A stretch of DNA of 64,000 nt. Source: Sphingomonas panni (GTDB lineage: Bacteria > Pseudomonadota > Alphaproteobacteria > Sphingomonadales > Sphingomonadaceae). A model generated the notes under the pieces. That model did not search any database. It was given only the letters and a program-made list of their open reading frames with translations, and was not told the origin of the DNA. Shown here one piece after another: positions 1-7,578 of this stretch (the stretch's first letter is position 1; every line of letters begins with the position of its first letter). The translations under genes were made by a program, and so were the position numbers. The stretch covers positions 62,001-126,000 of the forward strand of contig NZ_JAKREU010000008.1 in NCBI RefSeq assembly GCF_022664435.1, in the 5' to 3' direction.

Positions 1-130
1 CTCCGAACGCAGCCGTCATGGCGTTGTTGAGCGCGCGCCGCGTGATCGGCTCGCCAGACGCCAGTGCGAGCGCGATCGTGAGCGCGGCCGGTCGGTCGGT
101 GACAGGCGGCAAGTCGAGGAGGTCGGACAT
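1..130 (-). CDS. N-terminus of a large plasmid gene, cut by window edge (possibly strawberry-notch/methylase-like)
   Basis: A minus-strand reading frame opens with ATG at 130-128 and stays open to the left window edge, giving 43 residues beginning MSDLLDLPPVTDRPAAL. The sequence just upstream of the ATG on the minus strand reads AAGGGAGCC, a good ribosome site. The visible part is alanine-rich and helical, with no diagnostic motif. From memory, large strawberry-notch/helicase-methylase-like proteins often sit beside Toprim primase-like genes on sphingomonad plasmids and begin in a similar way; that identity is inference. It follows the Toprim gene by 36 bp on the same strand, so the two probably share a transcript. 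Confidence 0.5.
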   Translation of the reverse strand, partial: MSDLLDLPPVTDRPAALTIALALASGEPITRRALNNAMTAAFG

Positions 131-166
131 GGAAGGCTCCCTTGGTCATGCTGCCATTCCGGCAGC

Positions 167-1027
167 TCACCGCCTCCCTCCCCCTCCCCTCTCTTTCGCC
201 TCGAGCACCTCCGCCCAATCCTTGTAGGGCGCCGGCGGAAAGTCCGGCACGACGGTCAGGGTGTCGGACGCATATTGTTCGATGCTGCGCGCCACAGCGC
301 GTCGCCCAGCGAGATCGCGATCCGCAGCCAGGATCAGCCGGGTGACCGACGATGGAATGGCCAGAAGGTCGAGTCGTCGTGACCCGAACGAAGACCAACA
401 GGGGAGGCCACGCAGTCGCGACCATGCTTGGGCACTCTCGAAACCCTCTGCGAGCCCTATCGTCGAGGCCAGACCACCGCCACGCCACGCGCCATTGCCG
501 AGGGTCCCGAGCGTCTGCTTCTCGGTGTAGGCGCTCGTTGCGGGATCGATGAAAATCCTTTGGAAAGCGACCAGGCGGTCAGCTTCGCGAACGGCGACGA
601 GCAGTGCTGGCTTGAACACGGTGAGCGGCTTCGGCCCGAGTGGGCAGCGCGGGTGAAAGCGAATGTCGGTCGGCAGCGGTAGCAGGAAGCGCGACGCGAG
701 ATAGCGCTCCGCGCAGGTTCCTGGCACGCCACGAGCCTCATTCCATAATCGCTCGATATTGGCGGTGCCTCCTGCGCGGGTCACCTTGGGTGGCTCATAG
801 CGCTGGCCTAGCGGTATGCGGTCGAGCTCGCGCAGGATGTCGGCAGGGTCGCAACCCGCAAAGCAGGTCACAAGGATGCCTCGATCGCCTTGTCGGAGTG
901 ACAGGCTTGGCGTCTTGTCCGTATGCGCTGGGCAGCGGCACGTCGCGACGTTCCGGTGCCAAGTTCCCCCGAGCGCGCCGACGAGGTCGACCAGCTTCTG
1001 TGACGGACGATTGGCGATCAGGGTCAT
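167..1027 (-). CDS. Toprim-domain, zinc-finger primase-like plasmid protein
   Basis: The 286-residue protein starts with a CHC2-like zinc-binding region (C30, C32, H35, C55, C59; CPAH and CFAGC). It ends with a Toprim-like fold: an acidic strand in GLAEGFESA, then an AADRD acidic motif. This arrangement is typical of the small primase-helicase-like proteins of plasmids and integrative elements, which act on single-stranded DNA. No helicase domain is present, so it is probably an accessory primase or DNA-processing protein used during transfer or replication. Its ATG overlaps the stop of the upstream 80-residue gene (ATGA), indicating translational coupling. Exact activity is not shown by the sequence. 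Confidence 0.8.
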   Translation of the reverse strand: MTLIANRPSQKLVDLVGALGGTWHRNVATCRCPAHTDKTPSLSLRQGDRGILVTCFAGCDPADILRELDRIPLGQRYEPPKVTRAGGTANIERLWNEARGVPGTCAERYLASRFLLPLPTDIRFHPRCPLGPKPLTVFKPALLVAVREADRLVAFQRIFIDPATSAYTEKQTLGTLGNGAWRGGGLASTIGLAEGFESAQAWSRLRGLPCWSSFGSRRLDLLAIPSSVTRLILAADRDLAGRRAVARSIEQYASDTLTVVPDFPPAPYKDWAEVLEAKERGGGGRR

Positions 1028-1266
1028 GCCGGATCCCCCTCGCGTCGCATCGTCTTCGTCAGGCGCGCGATCACATATGCAGCGTCCCGCGCGGCGAAAT
1101 AGCTGTCGATCGCGTCGTCGTCGTGGAGGGGGACGACATCGGCGTTCGGTTCGGACCGGCTCCGTACATAAGCCGCTAGGGCCGTGCGGGCCGATCGTTC
1201 ACTGGGATGCACGTCGGTTTGATCGCGACCGTCGACGTCGCGGATGAAGAGCAGGAAGCGTTCCAT
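1024..1266 (-). CDS. Small hypothetical protein coupled to the primase-like gene
   Basis: An 80-residue protein beginning MERFLLFIRDVDGRDQTD, without signal peptide, membrane segment or cysteine motif. Its stop overlaps the start of the Toprim gene (ATGA at 1027-1024), and the two reading frames form a tight operon, which is the main support for it being real. The N-terminal strand-like part and the acidic middle (DDDAIDSYFAARDAAY) give no family assignment. I do not recognise it. Confidence 0.6.
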   Translation of the reverse strand: MERFLLFIRDVDGRDQTDVHPSERSARTALAAYVRSRSEPNADVVPLHDDDAIDSYFAARDAAYVIARLTKTMRREGDPA

Positions 1267-1507
1267 GGCGAGCGGACCTCGTACCTGGCCGCCTGTACCG
1301 GCGAACCATTACCGCAAGGGAATGTCGGGCCACCCGAGCAGCCCATCCTTTCTCCCCCCCTCCGCTCTTCCTCTACCCCTGTTAAATCAGGGCTGATTTC
1401 GTATCCGTCCCGTTTACCCAGCGCTAAGCCCAGCCAAGTAGGGTGCTCTAGGAACTAGAATCGATCCGTGCTTGTTTGTCGACGCACGGCCTTAAAAAGA
1501 GGTGTGG

Positions 1508-1777
1508 ATGTCTCAGTTTTCGCCAGTCGAGATCGCGAACTGGGTCGCCATCTATCTGGCGGCAGGAATCTGCTGCGGAATCGCCATGGTCATGTCAGTT
1601 TCGGTGACGCTTCACGAGATGTGGCAGGCCAAGGTCTGGCAAGATGCCCGCACGATCCGCGGTGCGGCTCTGCTGCTTCCGAAGACATGGTGGCGCTGGC
1701 AGAAGCTCTACCTACTTTCCACGCCCGTTACACTTGGCATAGTCTGTTACTTCGCCGCGACGATGAACTGGGGTTGA
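1508..1777 (+). CDS. Small membrane protein, unknown function
   Basis: An 89-residue protein beginning MSQFSPVEIANW. It has two hydrophobic stretches: an N-terminal segment around residues 9-33 (AIYLAAGICCGIAMVMSVSV) and a C-terminal one around 68-85 (LSTPVTLGIVCYFAA), separated by a basic, Trp-rich loop. This suggests a two-pass inner membrane protein. ATG 1508 is preferred over GTG 1502 because AAGAGGTG lies just before it. It stands alone on the plus strand and converges on the DUF1173-like gene. No family recognised. Confidence 0.55.
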   Translation: MSQFSPVEIANWVAIYLAAGICCGIAMVMSVSVTLHEMWQAKVWQDARTIRGAALLLPKTWWRWQKLYLLSTPVTLGIVCYFAATMNWG

Positions 1778-1817
1778 TCCTCAGAGCCTGCAATTATTTA
1801 GCGGTCCAACGAGGCTT

Positions 1818-3110
1818 TTAGAGCCTCATCGCATTGGCGATTTGAATGCCCGCAGCATCGTCCTCGATATCACTCGGGCGTAATGTGAGCAGATCGCCCA
1901 GGTGGCGCATGCGCGGGTGGGTCACCGCCTTTGCGGCGAGATAATCGTCGTTGTCGAACCCCATCGCTTCCACAACGAGCGTGCGCAGCTCCCCGGTTTC
2001 GCGGGATCTCCCCTCGAGGACGAAGTCCGGACGACATGGGCCATCTGGTGTCATGGTATCGAAGAGCGGCTTTCCGATCGCCAGATCAATTGACTGCGAA
2101 CGGAGAAGCCGTTGGGCTTCCAAGATCCGCTTGAGGGTTTTCCGCTCGAAATCCGACTCCACCGGAACGAACAGCCGGCCATTGTAAATCGGCTGTGCGT
2201 ACCCCCGCAGCGGCGCATACCCATGGGCCTCCGGGTACTCGCCGGCGACAACCAGCACGAGGAACGGGCCGCTGATCCTGTTACCCCGCACCGATGGTGA
2301 CTGAACCCGATTAGCGATTTCCACGGGAGGACCATCGGGCACGTAGATTTTGTGCCCTTGGATCGCGGTCGCATAGAGCAGGACGAAGCCTTGCGGCGCA
2401 TGCGCCTTTGGCCAGTTTTCCGCGAGGCGTCGCAGCGTTGCATACACGACCTTGGCCTCGAGCGGCCGGGCGTGCGTCCAGATGGCGCGGCCTAACTCGA
2501 TGCCGGGAGCAATCTCGATCTTTCCCGCCGCGCCGAGGATGGCGGCAAAGGCCTCCTTGATCGACCACTCCGGACCTGCGCCGATCGGCGGGACGCTGTT
2601 GGATCCGGCCGTGTCCATTAGCCGCCATAGAAGGCGAGCCAGCCGCGGCGTCGACGCGTTTCGCGTCCGATCGTCGTTGCTGTCTTCTTCCGGCCGTTGC
2701 GAGAGCTTCTCCGGCGCGGGCCTGAGCACCTCGAAAAAGCCAGCAGGCGGGTCGGTGGGCGTGTTGGGGGACCGGATCTCGGTGATCCGGTTGGTCACCT
2801 GGTCGCGGAAGAACGGGCAGTCTGCGCGATGCTCGGGACGTTTCTCGCTGGTCAGACGTCGAAGATAGTAGGTCTCCGCCTCGGACAGGAACGCGGGTGT
2901 GAGGATCGGTGGGGCCGCCTCCGCTCCAAGGCAATTGCAGGCGATCCAGCGGTGACCGATGCGCGCGTTCTGAACGAGCGTGATGCCGGCCTGCTCGTCG
3001 TGGAAGGTGCCTTTGCCCACGTACCAGCGTACCAGCGCCTCCCGCAGCGGCTGCGGAAGCTTGATGCGATTTGGACCTTTTCCGTCAGTGTCTCGATGGA
3101 TCAACCACAT
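1818..3110 (-). CDS. DUF1173-like plasmid protein
   Basis: The 430-residue protein begins MWLIHRDTDGKGPNRIKLP. Three cysteines lie in the N-terminal third (ACNCLG, then ADCPFFRDQ), possibly metal-binding, followed by a long alpha/beta region ending in a part that includes RPDFVLEG and TLVVEAMGF. This resembles the DUF1173 proteins common on alphaproteobacterial plasmids; the function is unknown. The frame could extend upstream to 3428, but that extension is arginine-rich, overlaps the divergent transglycosylase gene and looks non-coding, while AAAGG precedes the ATG at 3110. The VVEAMGF segment at the C-terminus recalls PD-(D/E)XK-type strands, but I could not confirm a complete motif. Confidence 0.7.
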   Translation of the reverse strand: MWLIHRDTDGKGPNRIKLPQPLREALVRWYVGKGTFHDEQAGITLVQNARIGHRWIACNCLGAEAAPPILTPAFLSEAETYYLRRLTSEKRPEHRADCPFFRDQVTNRITEIRSPNTPTDPPAGFFEVLRPAPEKLSQRPEEDSNDDRTRNASTPRLARLLWRLMDTAGSNSVPPIGAGPEWSIKEAFAAILGAAGKIEIAPGIELGRAIWTHARPLEAKVVYATLRRLAENWPKAHAPQGFVLLYATAIQGHKIYVPDGPPVEIANRVQSPSVRGNRISGPFLVLVVAGEYPEAHGYAPLRGYAQPIYNGRLFVPVESDFERKTLKRILEAQRLLRSQSIDLAIGKPLFDTMTPDGPCRPDFVLEGRSRETGELRTLVVEAMGFDNDDYLAAKAVTHPRMRHLGDLLTLRPSDIEDDAAGIQIANAMRL

Positions 3111-3224
3111 GCTCGAAGAGCCTTTGGGCGACGTTTCTTGACCAGTTTCGCCCTCGGCCCCGGTCTTGACAAGGGCAAATCTCTTGATCTCCACTCTTTT
3201 AAACAGGGGGTCGAGGAGGTTTTT

Positions 3225-4112
3225 GTGCAGAAGTTTTACGCCGGTGTGGCGATCGCGAGCGTGGCGCTGGCCACATCTGCTTCGGCCGCGCCTGAAAAGC
3301 GCGGCAAGGTTCGGCGCGTTGAGCTGATCTCGATGACCACCGCGTCGGCGCTGCCAATGGCGGAGGGTGATGGCGGACCCGCCGATGACCTCCCAGCACC
3401 TGACCTCCCGCCTGAGTTCAAGGTGCACGATCTAAGCCGCCGCTACGTTGAGTTTCGGATGAAGCAGGAGCTCGCGTCGATCTTTCCCGAGGTCAGCGTA
3501 TCCGACAGCCTGGCCCCGGCTGTAGCGGCGACGTCCTCCATCAGCGTGCCCGATTGGATGAAACCGGGCGTCGGATCGTTTACGGCGCCAGCCTTCGTTC
3601 CCGGCTGTGCTCCGCTCGCGTATCGGCCGTCAGGGTTTCTCTCGCGCGAGGCCGAAAGTCGGCGGGCAATTTACTATGGCATGATGAGCTCGATCGCCTG
3701 CGAACACGGCATTCCAACTGGGCTCTTCGACGCGATGATAATTCGCGAGAGCCGCTACAATCCAACAGCTCTATCGCCGAAAAACGCCTTCGGCTTCGCG
3801 CAGCTGATGCCCGGCACTGCGATGGGGCTCGGCGTGAACCGGTTCGATCCCTACCAGAACATGCGTGGCGGTGCCCGATACCTCCGCCAGCAGCTCGATA
3901 AGTTCGGCCGCGTGCAGCTCGCGCTCGCTGCCTATAATGCCGGTCCTGGCCGAGTGCGCGGGGGTCTCGTCCCCCGGATCACCGAAACGCAGGCCTATGT
4001 AACCGACATCATCGCCAATTGGTCGAGATTGACCGCAGCGCCTGGGTCACAAGCACTTCGTTCGACCTTGCCACAACCTGCCTATCGCTCGGTCGCACTC
4101 GCGCAATTCTGA
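3225..4112 (+). CDS. Secreted lytic transglycosylase of conjugation (VirB1-like)
   Basis: Starts at GTG 3225 behind GGAGG and encodes 295 residues with a clear signal peptide (MQKFYAGVAIASVALATSASA, cleavage near residue 21-22). The C-terminal half is an SLT goose-lysozyme-type domain: catalytic Glu in IIRESRYNPTALS, then GFAQLMPGTAMGLGV, ARYLRQQLDKFG and LAAYNAGPGRV, all hallmarks of the family. It cleaves murein in the periplasm, opening the wall for a secretion channel. It lies divergent to the DUF1173-like gene and upstream of the replication and tra modules, fitting a role in conjugation. A longer frame from 2697 is open but lacks a signal sequence and overlaps the neighbour. Confidence 0.88.
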   Translation: MQKFYAGVAIASVALATSASAAPEKRGKVRRVELISMTTASALPMAEGDGGPADDLPAPDLPPEFKVHDLSRRYVEFRMKQELASIFPEVSVSDSLAPAVAATSSISVPDWMKPGVGSFTAPAFVPGCAPLAYRPSGFLSREAESRRAIYYGMMSSIACEHGIPTGLFDAMIIRESRYNPTALSPKNAFGFAQLMPGTAMGLGVNRFDPYQNMRGGARYLRQQLDKFGRVQLALAAYNAGPGRVRGGLVPRITETQAYVTDIIANWSRLTAAPGSQALRSTLPQPAYRSVALAQF

Positions 4113-4257
4113 CATCTCAGCGTTCGCGCCCTGCCGATGATCGACGCCAGAAAACGCATGCTCCTTTCGGGAGCAATGCGACGGCGTAGCCGGCGCTCCG
4201 ACAGTCAGTCTTCGGGCCGCCGTCGAGATGCGCGTTGCGGTTTCGTTGCTCTCGCCG

Positions 4258-5091
4258 TCAGGCGTGAACGCCTTGGCCGGCTAGGCCAAGTCTTTCTGAG
4301 CTAATGATATATGAATCTAGGAGCGGTTGCAGGCCAGGTTGGCACTCGCTCTCTTTGGCATCGATCGCGGCGCCGAGGCGCGCGAGAACCTTGCCTAGTT
4401 GGCCGTCGACCGTCGCCAACGCATATTCCCGACGCGACAGTGAGCTGAGCATCGCGGCCGTCTGCTCGATCCGCTCGGCTTCCTGCTGGACGACATCCGC
4501 GGGCAAAGGAGCCGGACGCAGCCAGCGCGGAAGGTGAGCCTCGATCCAGGCCGGCATGAGCATGCGGTACGCATTGCTGGTTTGCTTATAGCGTGGTCCA
4601 ACGCCGTCGATCTCGACGCGTTTGAAGCGACGCTGGGCAAGAACGAAGCCGAGTTCGGTCAGAAGCGCAAGTGCGCGGATGACGGTGCGGCGTCCGATAC
4701 CGACAGTCTCGGCCAGATACTCGAGGGTGGGGTACACACGGCCTGCTTGGACTCGCGCGATCCTGAGCAATGCCTCGAGGACCGCCAGCGTGTTACGGCT
4801 GAAGCGCAGGATAGCGGCCTCCCGCGGTGTCGGCTCTCGTTCTTCGTGCGCGATCCTTGCGCGCAGGTTCGCCCGTCCCGCGCTCAGCGCCGCAGCGCGC
4901 TTGTAGATCCGGTCGGTTTCACCTTTGCTGGGACGCGAAAAGAAGGCGTCTTCGAACGTACCAGCCTCGATGCTGTCGCGCCGCACGGGCGCCCCAGTGC
5001 GGTGGGTTGCGCCAGATCGCGACGGCTTCCGCTTGAAGCGGGCACCGCCGAGCACGGCCAGAGCCGCCTCTGCCATTGTTATTGCAGCCAA
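4258..5091 (-). CDS. Winged-helix DNA-binding protein, probably replication-associated
   Basis: A 277-residue protein with a central winged-helix region, roughly residues 115-155 (YPTLEYLAETVGIGRRTVIRAL, then LLTELGFVLAQRR), followed by KRVEIDGVGPRYKQTSNAYRM, which is typical of plasmid replication or regulatory proteins that bind DNA. The first codon is TTG at 5091 preceded by GAGGGCAGGAA; an in-frame ATG at 5076 is the alternative start. It is the first gene downstream of repA on the same strand, separated by an iteron cluster and a candidate small RNA on the opposite strand. It may be a second replication or copy-control protein; no direct evidence separates that from a transcription regulator. 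Confidence 0.7.
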   Translation of the reverse strand: MAAITMAEAALAVLGGARFKRKPSRSGATHRTGAPVRRDSIEAGTFEDAFFSRPSKGETDRIYKRAAALSAGRANLRARIAHEEREPTPREAAILRFSRNTLAVLEALLRIARVQAGRVYPTLEYLAETVGIGRRTVIRALALLTELGFVLAQRRFKRVEIDGVGPRYKQTSNAYRMLMPAWIEAHLPRWLRPAPLPADVVQQEAERIEQTAAMLSSLSRREYALATVDGQLGKVLARLGAAIDAKESECQPGLQPLLDSYIISSERLGLAGQGVHA

Positions 5092-5156
5092 TTTCCTGCC
5101 CTCACATTGGGCCGGGACCGGGGCAAAACTCGTCCGTGGCGCGAAGCGCGCAACCC

Positions 5157-5185
5157 TTGAACCGAAGCTCGGAAACCAGTATATC
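5157..5185 (+). promoter_or_regulatory. Sigma70-like promoter for a small plus-strand RNA
   Basis: TTGAAC at 5157-5162 and TATATC at 5180-5185 are separated by exactly 17 bp, matching sigma70 spacing. No plus-strand protein gene follows, but a hairpin with a T-rich tail does (5243-5270), so this could drive a short RNA. Each hexamer matches the enteric consensus at four of six positions. Confidence 0.4.
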
Positions 5186-5191
5186 TTGAGC

Positions 5192-5270
5192 GTTCAACGG
5201 CTCTTTCGATGCTTGCCGGCATCGGACATAGCGGTCTCAGGGTGCCCGGCCTCGTGCCGGGCATTCGTTT
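5192..5270 (+). ncRNA. Candidate antisense/copy-control small RNA
   Basis: Between a sigma70-like promoter and a terminator hairpin lies a roughly 79-nt segment without an open frame. It contains a first stem-loop CGATGC-ttgccg-GCATCG (5207-5224) and a terminator-like stem TGCCCGGC-ctcgt-GCCGGGCA (5243-5263) followed by TTCGTTT. On the plus strand it lies opposite the leader of the minus-strand winged-helix gene (start 5091) and downstream of repA. That is the layout of counter-transcribed RNAs that control plasmid replication genes. Size, structure and position support it; expression is inference. Confidence 0.4.
5243..5270 (+). terminator. Intrinsic terminator-like hairpin
   Basis: Perfect 8-bp stem TGCCCGGC/GCCGGGCA with a 5-nt loop (ctcgt) at 5243-5263, followed by TTCGTTT. 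It has the form of a terminator for plus-strand transcription, with a modest T tail. Confidence 0.5.
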
Positions 5271-5366
5271 ATGTGGTCACAGCCATTCCCAATTTTTCCA
5301 GGCCGCGGACTGCGACCCAGGCGGCCGCATAGTGGCGCACGATAGCCATTCGCGAAACACGCGTGA

Positions 5367-5475
5367 TTCGTGCTTTCGACAACATTAGGCGGCTAATGTT
5401 CGTGCTTTTGAAAACACGTAGGCTGCCCCGTCCCGCGCCACGGGACAACAATTCGTGCTTTTGGAAACGCGAGAA
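5367..5475 (+). repeat. Iteron cluster downstream of repA (three copies)
   Basis: Three direct copies related to TTCGTGCTTTTGAAAACG lie at 5367-5384 (diverged), 5399-5421 and 5452-5475, all in plus orientation. Between the first two is a perfect inverted repeat AACATTAG-gcgg-CTAATGTT (5381-5400), and between the second and third GTCCCG-cgcca-CGGGAC. The same repeat recurs upstream of repA. Iterons of this kind are RepA binding sites in theta-replicating plasmids and control origin firing and copy number. Confidence 0.75.
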
Positions 5476-5522
5476 GTTGGTGGCGCCGTGTTTGGAGTCG
5501 GCTTTCGTCGAATCGAAAACGT

Positions 5523-6380
5523 CTATGACGAGAGGCGCTTCACCGTGCTCTCTGGAATGATTTTGACGAGGTATTCGCGGACTGTTCGCCCGGCTGCCGT
5601 CACCGTTCCGAGACCTTGATCCTCGATCTCAAATCGAAAGCCTGGGATCGGGTCCTCTTTGATGGTTTTCGTAAGTGCGAATTTGAATTGGCGCGAGGAT
5701 CCTTGGTAGCCCATCTGCAGCCGCAGATCCTCAAGCGGAATGGTAGTCTGACCGTCAACGCACAGCGATCGGGCAACCTCATAGAGTCGACGTTCGACCG
5801 GGCCGAGCTGGAAGTAGGTGGATGCGTATTCGAGGACCTGGCGGTCGACCATGATAGCCCGATACAGCCAGTCACAGAGGCGAATTTTGACCGCCTTCAG
5901 GCGCTTCACGCCACCTTCGCCCTTGCTGTATTGCAGCTTGGCCTCTTGTAGCCACGAGAAAAAGCCCTCCTCGCCTTCCCCGCCTGCTTCGATGTTGGTC
6001 TTGATCTGTGTGCCTTGAAGTCGCTCAAGAGCCTCAGACAATCTTGTGTAGGACCTAGCCGACTTGTTGACGCCGGTGACGCTGAAAAGGTCGTTCGCAC
6101 TGAAGCTGAACTCCTGCCCAATGGCCTTCCCTGCCTCTACCTTGGAAACCATTAGGCTGGCGATATAGAGCAGGATTTCCTTGTCGTAGATCGTGGCCAC
6201 CCCTTTTGGTCCCGGCCCGATTTCGATCGAGATGTCACCCTTTTTATAGGTAAGCGGTTGCATCCAGGCCTTCTTCGCCAACGCGAAGAACGGCCATGCC
6301 ATGAGTGACCGCTCTCCGCGGACTGGTCCGTGGAGAGGACTGTCGAGCAGAAAAAGCTCGCCCTGTTCTTGCTCCGCCAT
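5523..6380 (-). CDS. repA: Replication initiator protein RepA (RPA family)
   Basis: The 285-residue protein begins MAEQEQGELFLLDSPLHGPV and shows the RPA-type initiator pattern: WPFFALAKKAWMQPLTYKKG, then IYDKEILLYIASLMV, a winged-helix-like region with YTRLSEALERLQGTQIKTNI, and a second one around DWLYRAIMVDRQVLEYASTYF and GPVERRLYEVAR. It binds origin iterons and recruits the host replisome. ATG 6380 is chosen because GAAGGTAAG precedes it; a frame extension to 6512 would run into the iterons. The leader carries a small hairpin (CTCGGC-attc-GCCGAG at 6402-6417). Iterons flank it on both sides, so this is the plasmid origin region. Confidence 0.92.
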   Translation of the reverse strand: MAEQEQGELFLLDSPLHGPVRGERSLMAWPFFALAKKAWMQPLTYKKGDISIEIGPGPKGVATIYDKEILLYIASLMVSKVEAGKAIGQEFSFSANDLFSVTGVNKSARSYTRLSEALERLQGTQIKTNIEAGGEGEEGFFSWLQEAKLQYSKGEGGVKRLKAVKIRLCDWLYRAIMVDRQVLEYASTYFQLGPVERRLYEVARSLCVDGQTTIPLEDLRLQMGYQGSSRQFKFALTKTIKEDPIPGFRFEIEDQGLGTVTAAGRTVREYLVKIIPESTVKRLSS

Positions 6381-6460
6381 TGTCAACTTACCTTCATGTG
6401 TCTCGGCATTCGCCGAGGAGAGCGGATCGGGTTCAGCCGGGATCCCCAGTGACCTCGACG

Positions 6461-6648
6461 CTCTCGTGTTTTTGATAATTCGCTTCCGGCGCTCTCGCGT
6501 TTTTGAAAGCACGAAAATTCGGCCGCTGGCGTTTCCGAAAGCACGAAATCCGACCCCAAAACCGGCTTTCTAGGCCCTGTTTCTGCCGATTTCGGACAGG
6601 TCCAGGCCGCCCGGCCGCCCTTCTTCGTGCTTTTGAAAACGCGAGAGG
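6461..6648. repeat. Iteron cluster upstream of repA (four copies, mixed orientation)
   Basis: Copies of the repeat found downstream of repA occur at 6461-6482 (diverged), 6492-6515 and about 6529-6548 in minus orientation, and at 6623-6648 in plus orientation. The last matches the 5452 copy almost throughout, including the CGCGAGAG end. The cluster lies directly upstream of repA and its promoter, so it can serve both as origin and as a site for RepA autorepression or handcuffing. No DnaA box was recognised nearby. Confidence 0.75.
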
Positions 6649-6903
6649 CTGTGTCGGTGTAGCGGTCGGTAAGGGGGGTCTGGATTACGGAAGCGTAAGC
6701 CATGCCTTGCCGTAGCACCGTGTCGGCTTCGGCTCAAACGGCATCATCCCCGTTTGCTGATGCACACGGTCCTCCAGCCCGCGTTCAACCTCCCCCTCCC
6801 CTTCCGATCCCGGGGGGCGTCAGATGCTCTAGGAGCCCTAAGGGACGCGAGATGGCAGGGCGGCGGGAGGTCTGTCCGGGACGGCGTGGCGGTGGTGACA
6901 GCG

Positions 6904-6932
6904 CCAAAAAAAAGGCACCTGAAGCGGTGCCC
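6904..6932 (-). terminator. Rho-independent terminator of the 6959-7480 gene
   Basis: Read on the minus strand, the stem GGCACC-gcttca-GGTGCC is followed by eight T residues (the A run at 6906-6913 on the plus strand). It lies 27 bp past the stop of the minus-strand gene. Perfect stem and uninterrupted U tract make this a confident call. Confidence 0.9.
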
Positions 6933-6958
6933 AATCCATCATTTCAGTCGAGGTGCCG

Positions 6959-7480
6959 TTAGAGCCCGTCGGCCTCTCTCTTTCGCAGCCGGAGCCCCTT
7001 GCGCTCAGCTAGGTCCGCATACCCTCGCTCGAAAGTCTCACATACCAGCTGCTGGATCTGCTGGCCGTGCTCACCCTTCACGTCGCTTAGATCCAAGCCG
7101 CCGATCGCGGACACAGCGTTCGCCAATCTCGGCGCCAATCCGCCGAACATCGTCGCGAGGAATGACGTCAGGCCTGCGGCCTCCTCGCGATCGTCACCCG
7201 ACATGCAGCCGAGCAGCTCGGTCCCGAAGAACGCTTCTGACTGCGTGATGCCGAGCGCGGCGCAGATCGCCTGGGCCTCGTCCACGCGCATCGGCCGGCG
7301 CTTGGCCGTGTCCGAATGCAGGATGCAGTGGAGCCTCGTCCGCTTCATCATCGGCGTTGAAGCCTCGAGCACGCGGAACGTGACCCGCAATTCCTTCATC
7401 CTCGCGAGGAGGAAGTCGGCAAGTTCTGGCTTGGCGCTGCTACTGCTTTCGCCAGAATTGTAAGGATTAGACGCTCCCAC
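6959..7480 (-). CDS. Putative XRE-like helix-turn-helix protein
   Basis: A 173-residue protein from a GTG start (GGGGAG lies 9 bp upstream). Residues about 21-85 have the pattern of a Cro/C1-type domain: LADFLLARMKELRVTF, then MMKRTRLHCILHSD, then RRPMRVDEAQAICAALGIT. The C-terminal half is helical and glycine-rich and matches nothing known to me. It ends at a strong terminator. Placed next to the operator-like array before traA, it is a reasonable candidate regulator of transfer or of its own gene, but the domain call rests on pattern only. Confidence 0.6.
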   Translation of the reverse strand: MGASNPYNSGESSSSAKPELADFLLARMKELRVTFRVLEASTPMMKRTRLHCILHSDTAKRRPMRVDEAQAICAALGITQSEAFFGTELLGCMSGDDREEAAGLTSFLATMFGGLAPRLANAVSAIGGLDLSDVKGEHGQQIQQLVCETFERGYADLAERKGLRLRKREADGL

Positions 7481-7578
7481 CTCAGGGCACTCCCCACCCG
7501 CTAGCTTCGACTCAGGTACGCCCGAAAATGACAGAATGGCAACCCTGCCGTTAACGTTAATTTCATGTTTCCGAGGTG

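Noticed and set aside
1811-1827. Inverted repeat GAGGCT-tttag-AGCCTC at the convergent gene ends
   Set aside because: Overlaps the stop codon of the DUF1173-like gene and lacks a U tract; a possible but unsupported bidirectional terminator.
2697-3224. 176-codon N-terminal extension of the transglycosylase
   Set aside because: It overlaps the DUF1173-like gene in antisense, and the GTG at 3225 has a strong ribosome site and a proper signal peptide.
4159-4175. Hairpin TGCTCC-tttcg-GGAGCA after the transglycosylase gene
   Set aside because: No T run follows; too weak to call a terminator with confidence.
6381-6512. Extended RepA N-terminus from 6512
   Set aside because: The extension is translated iteron sequence; ATG 6380 has its own ribosome site.
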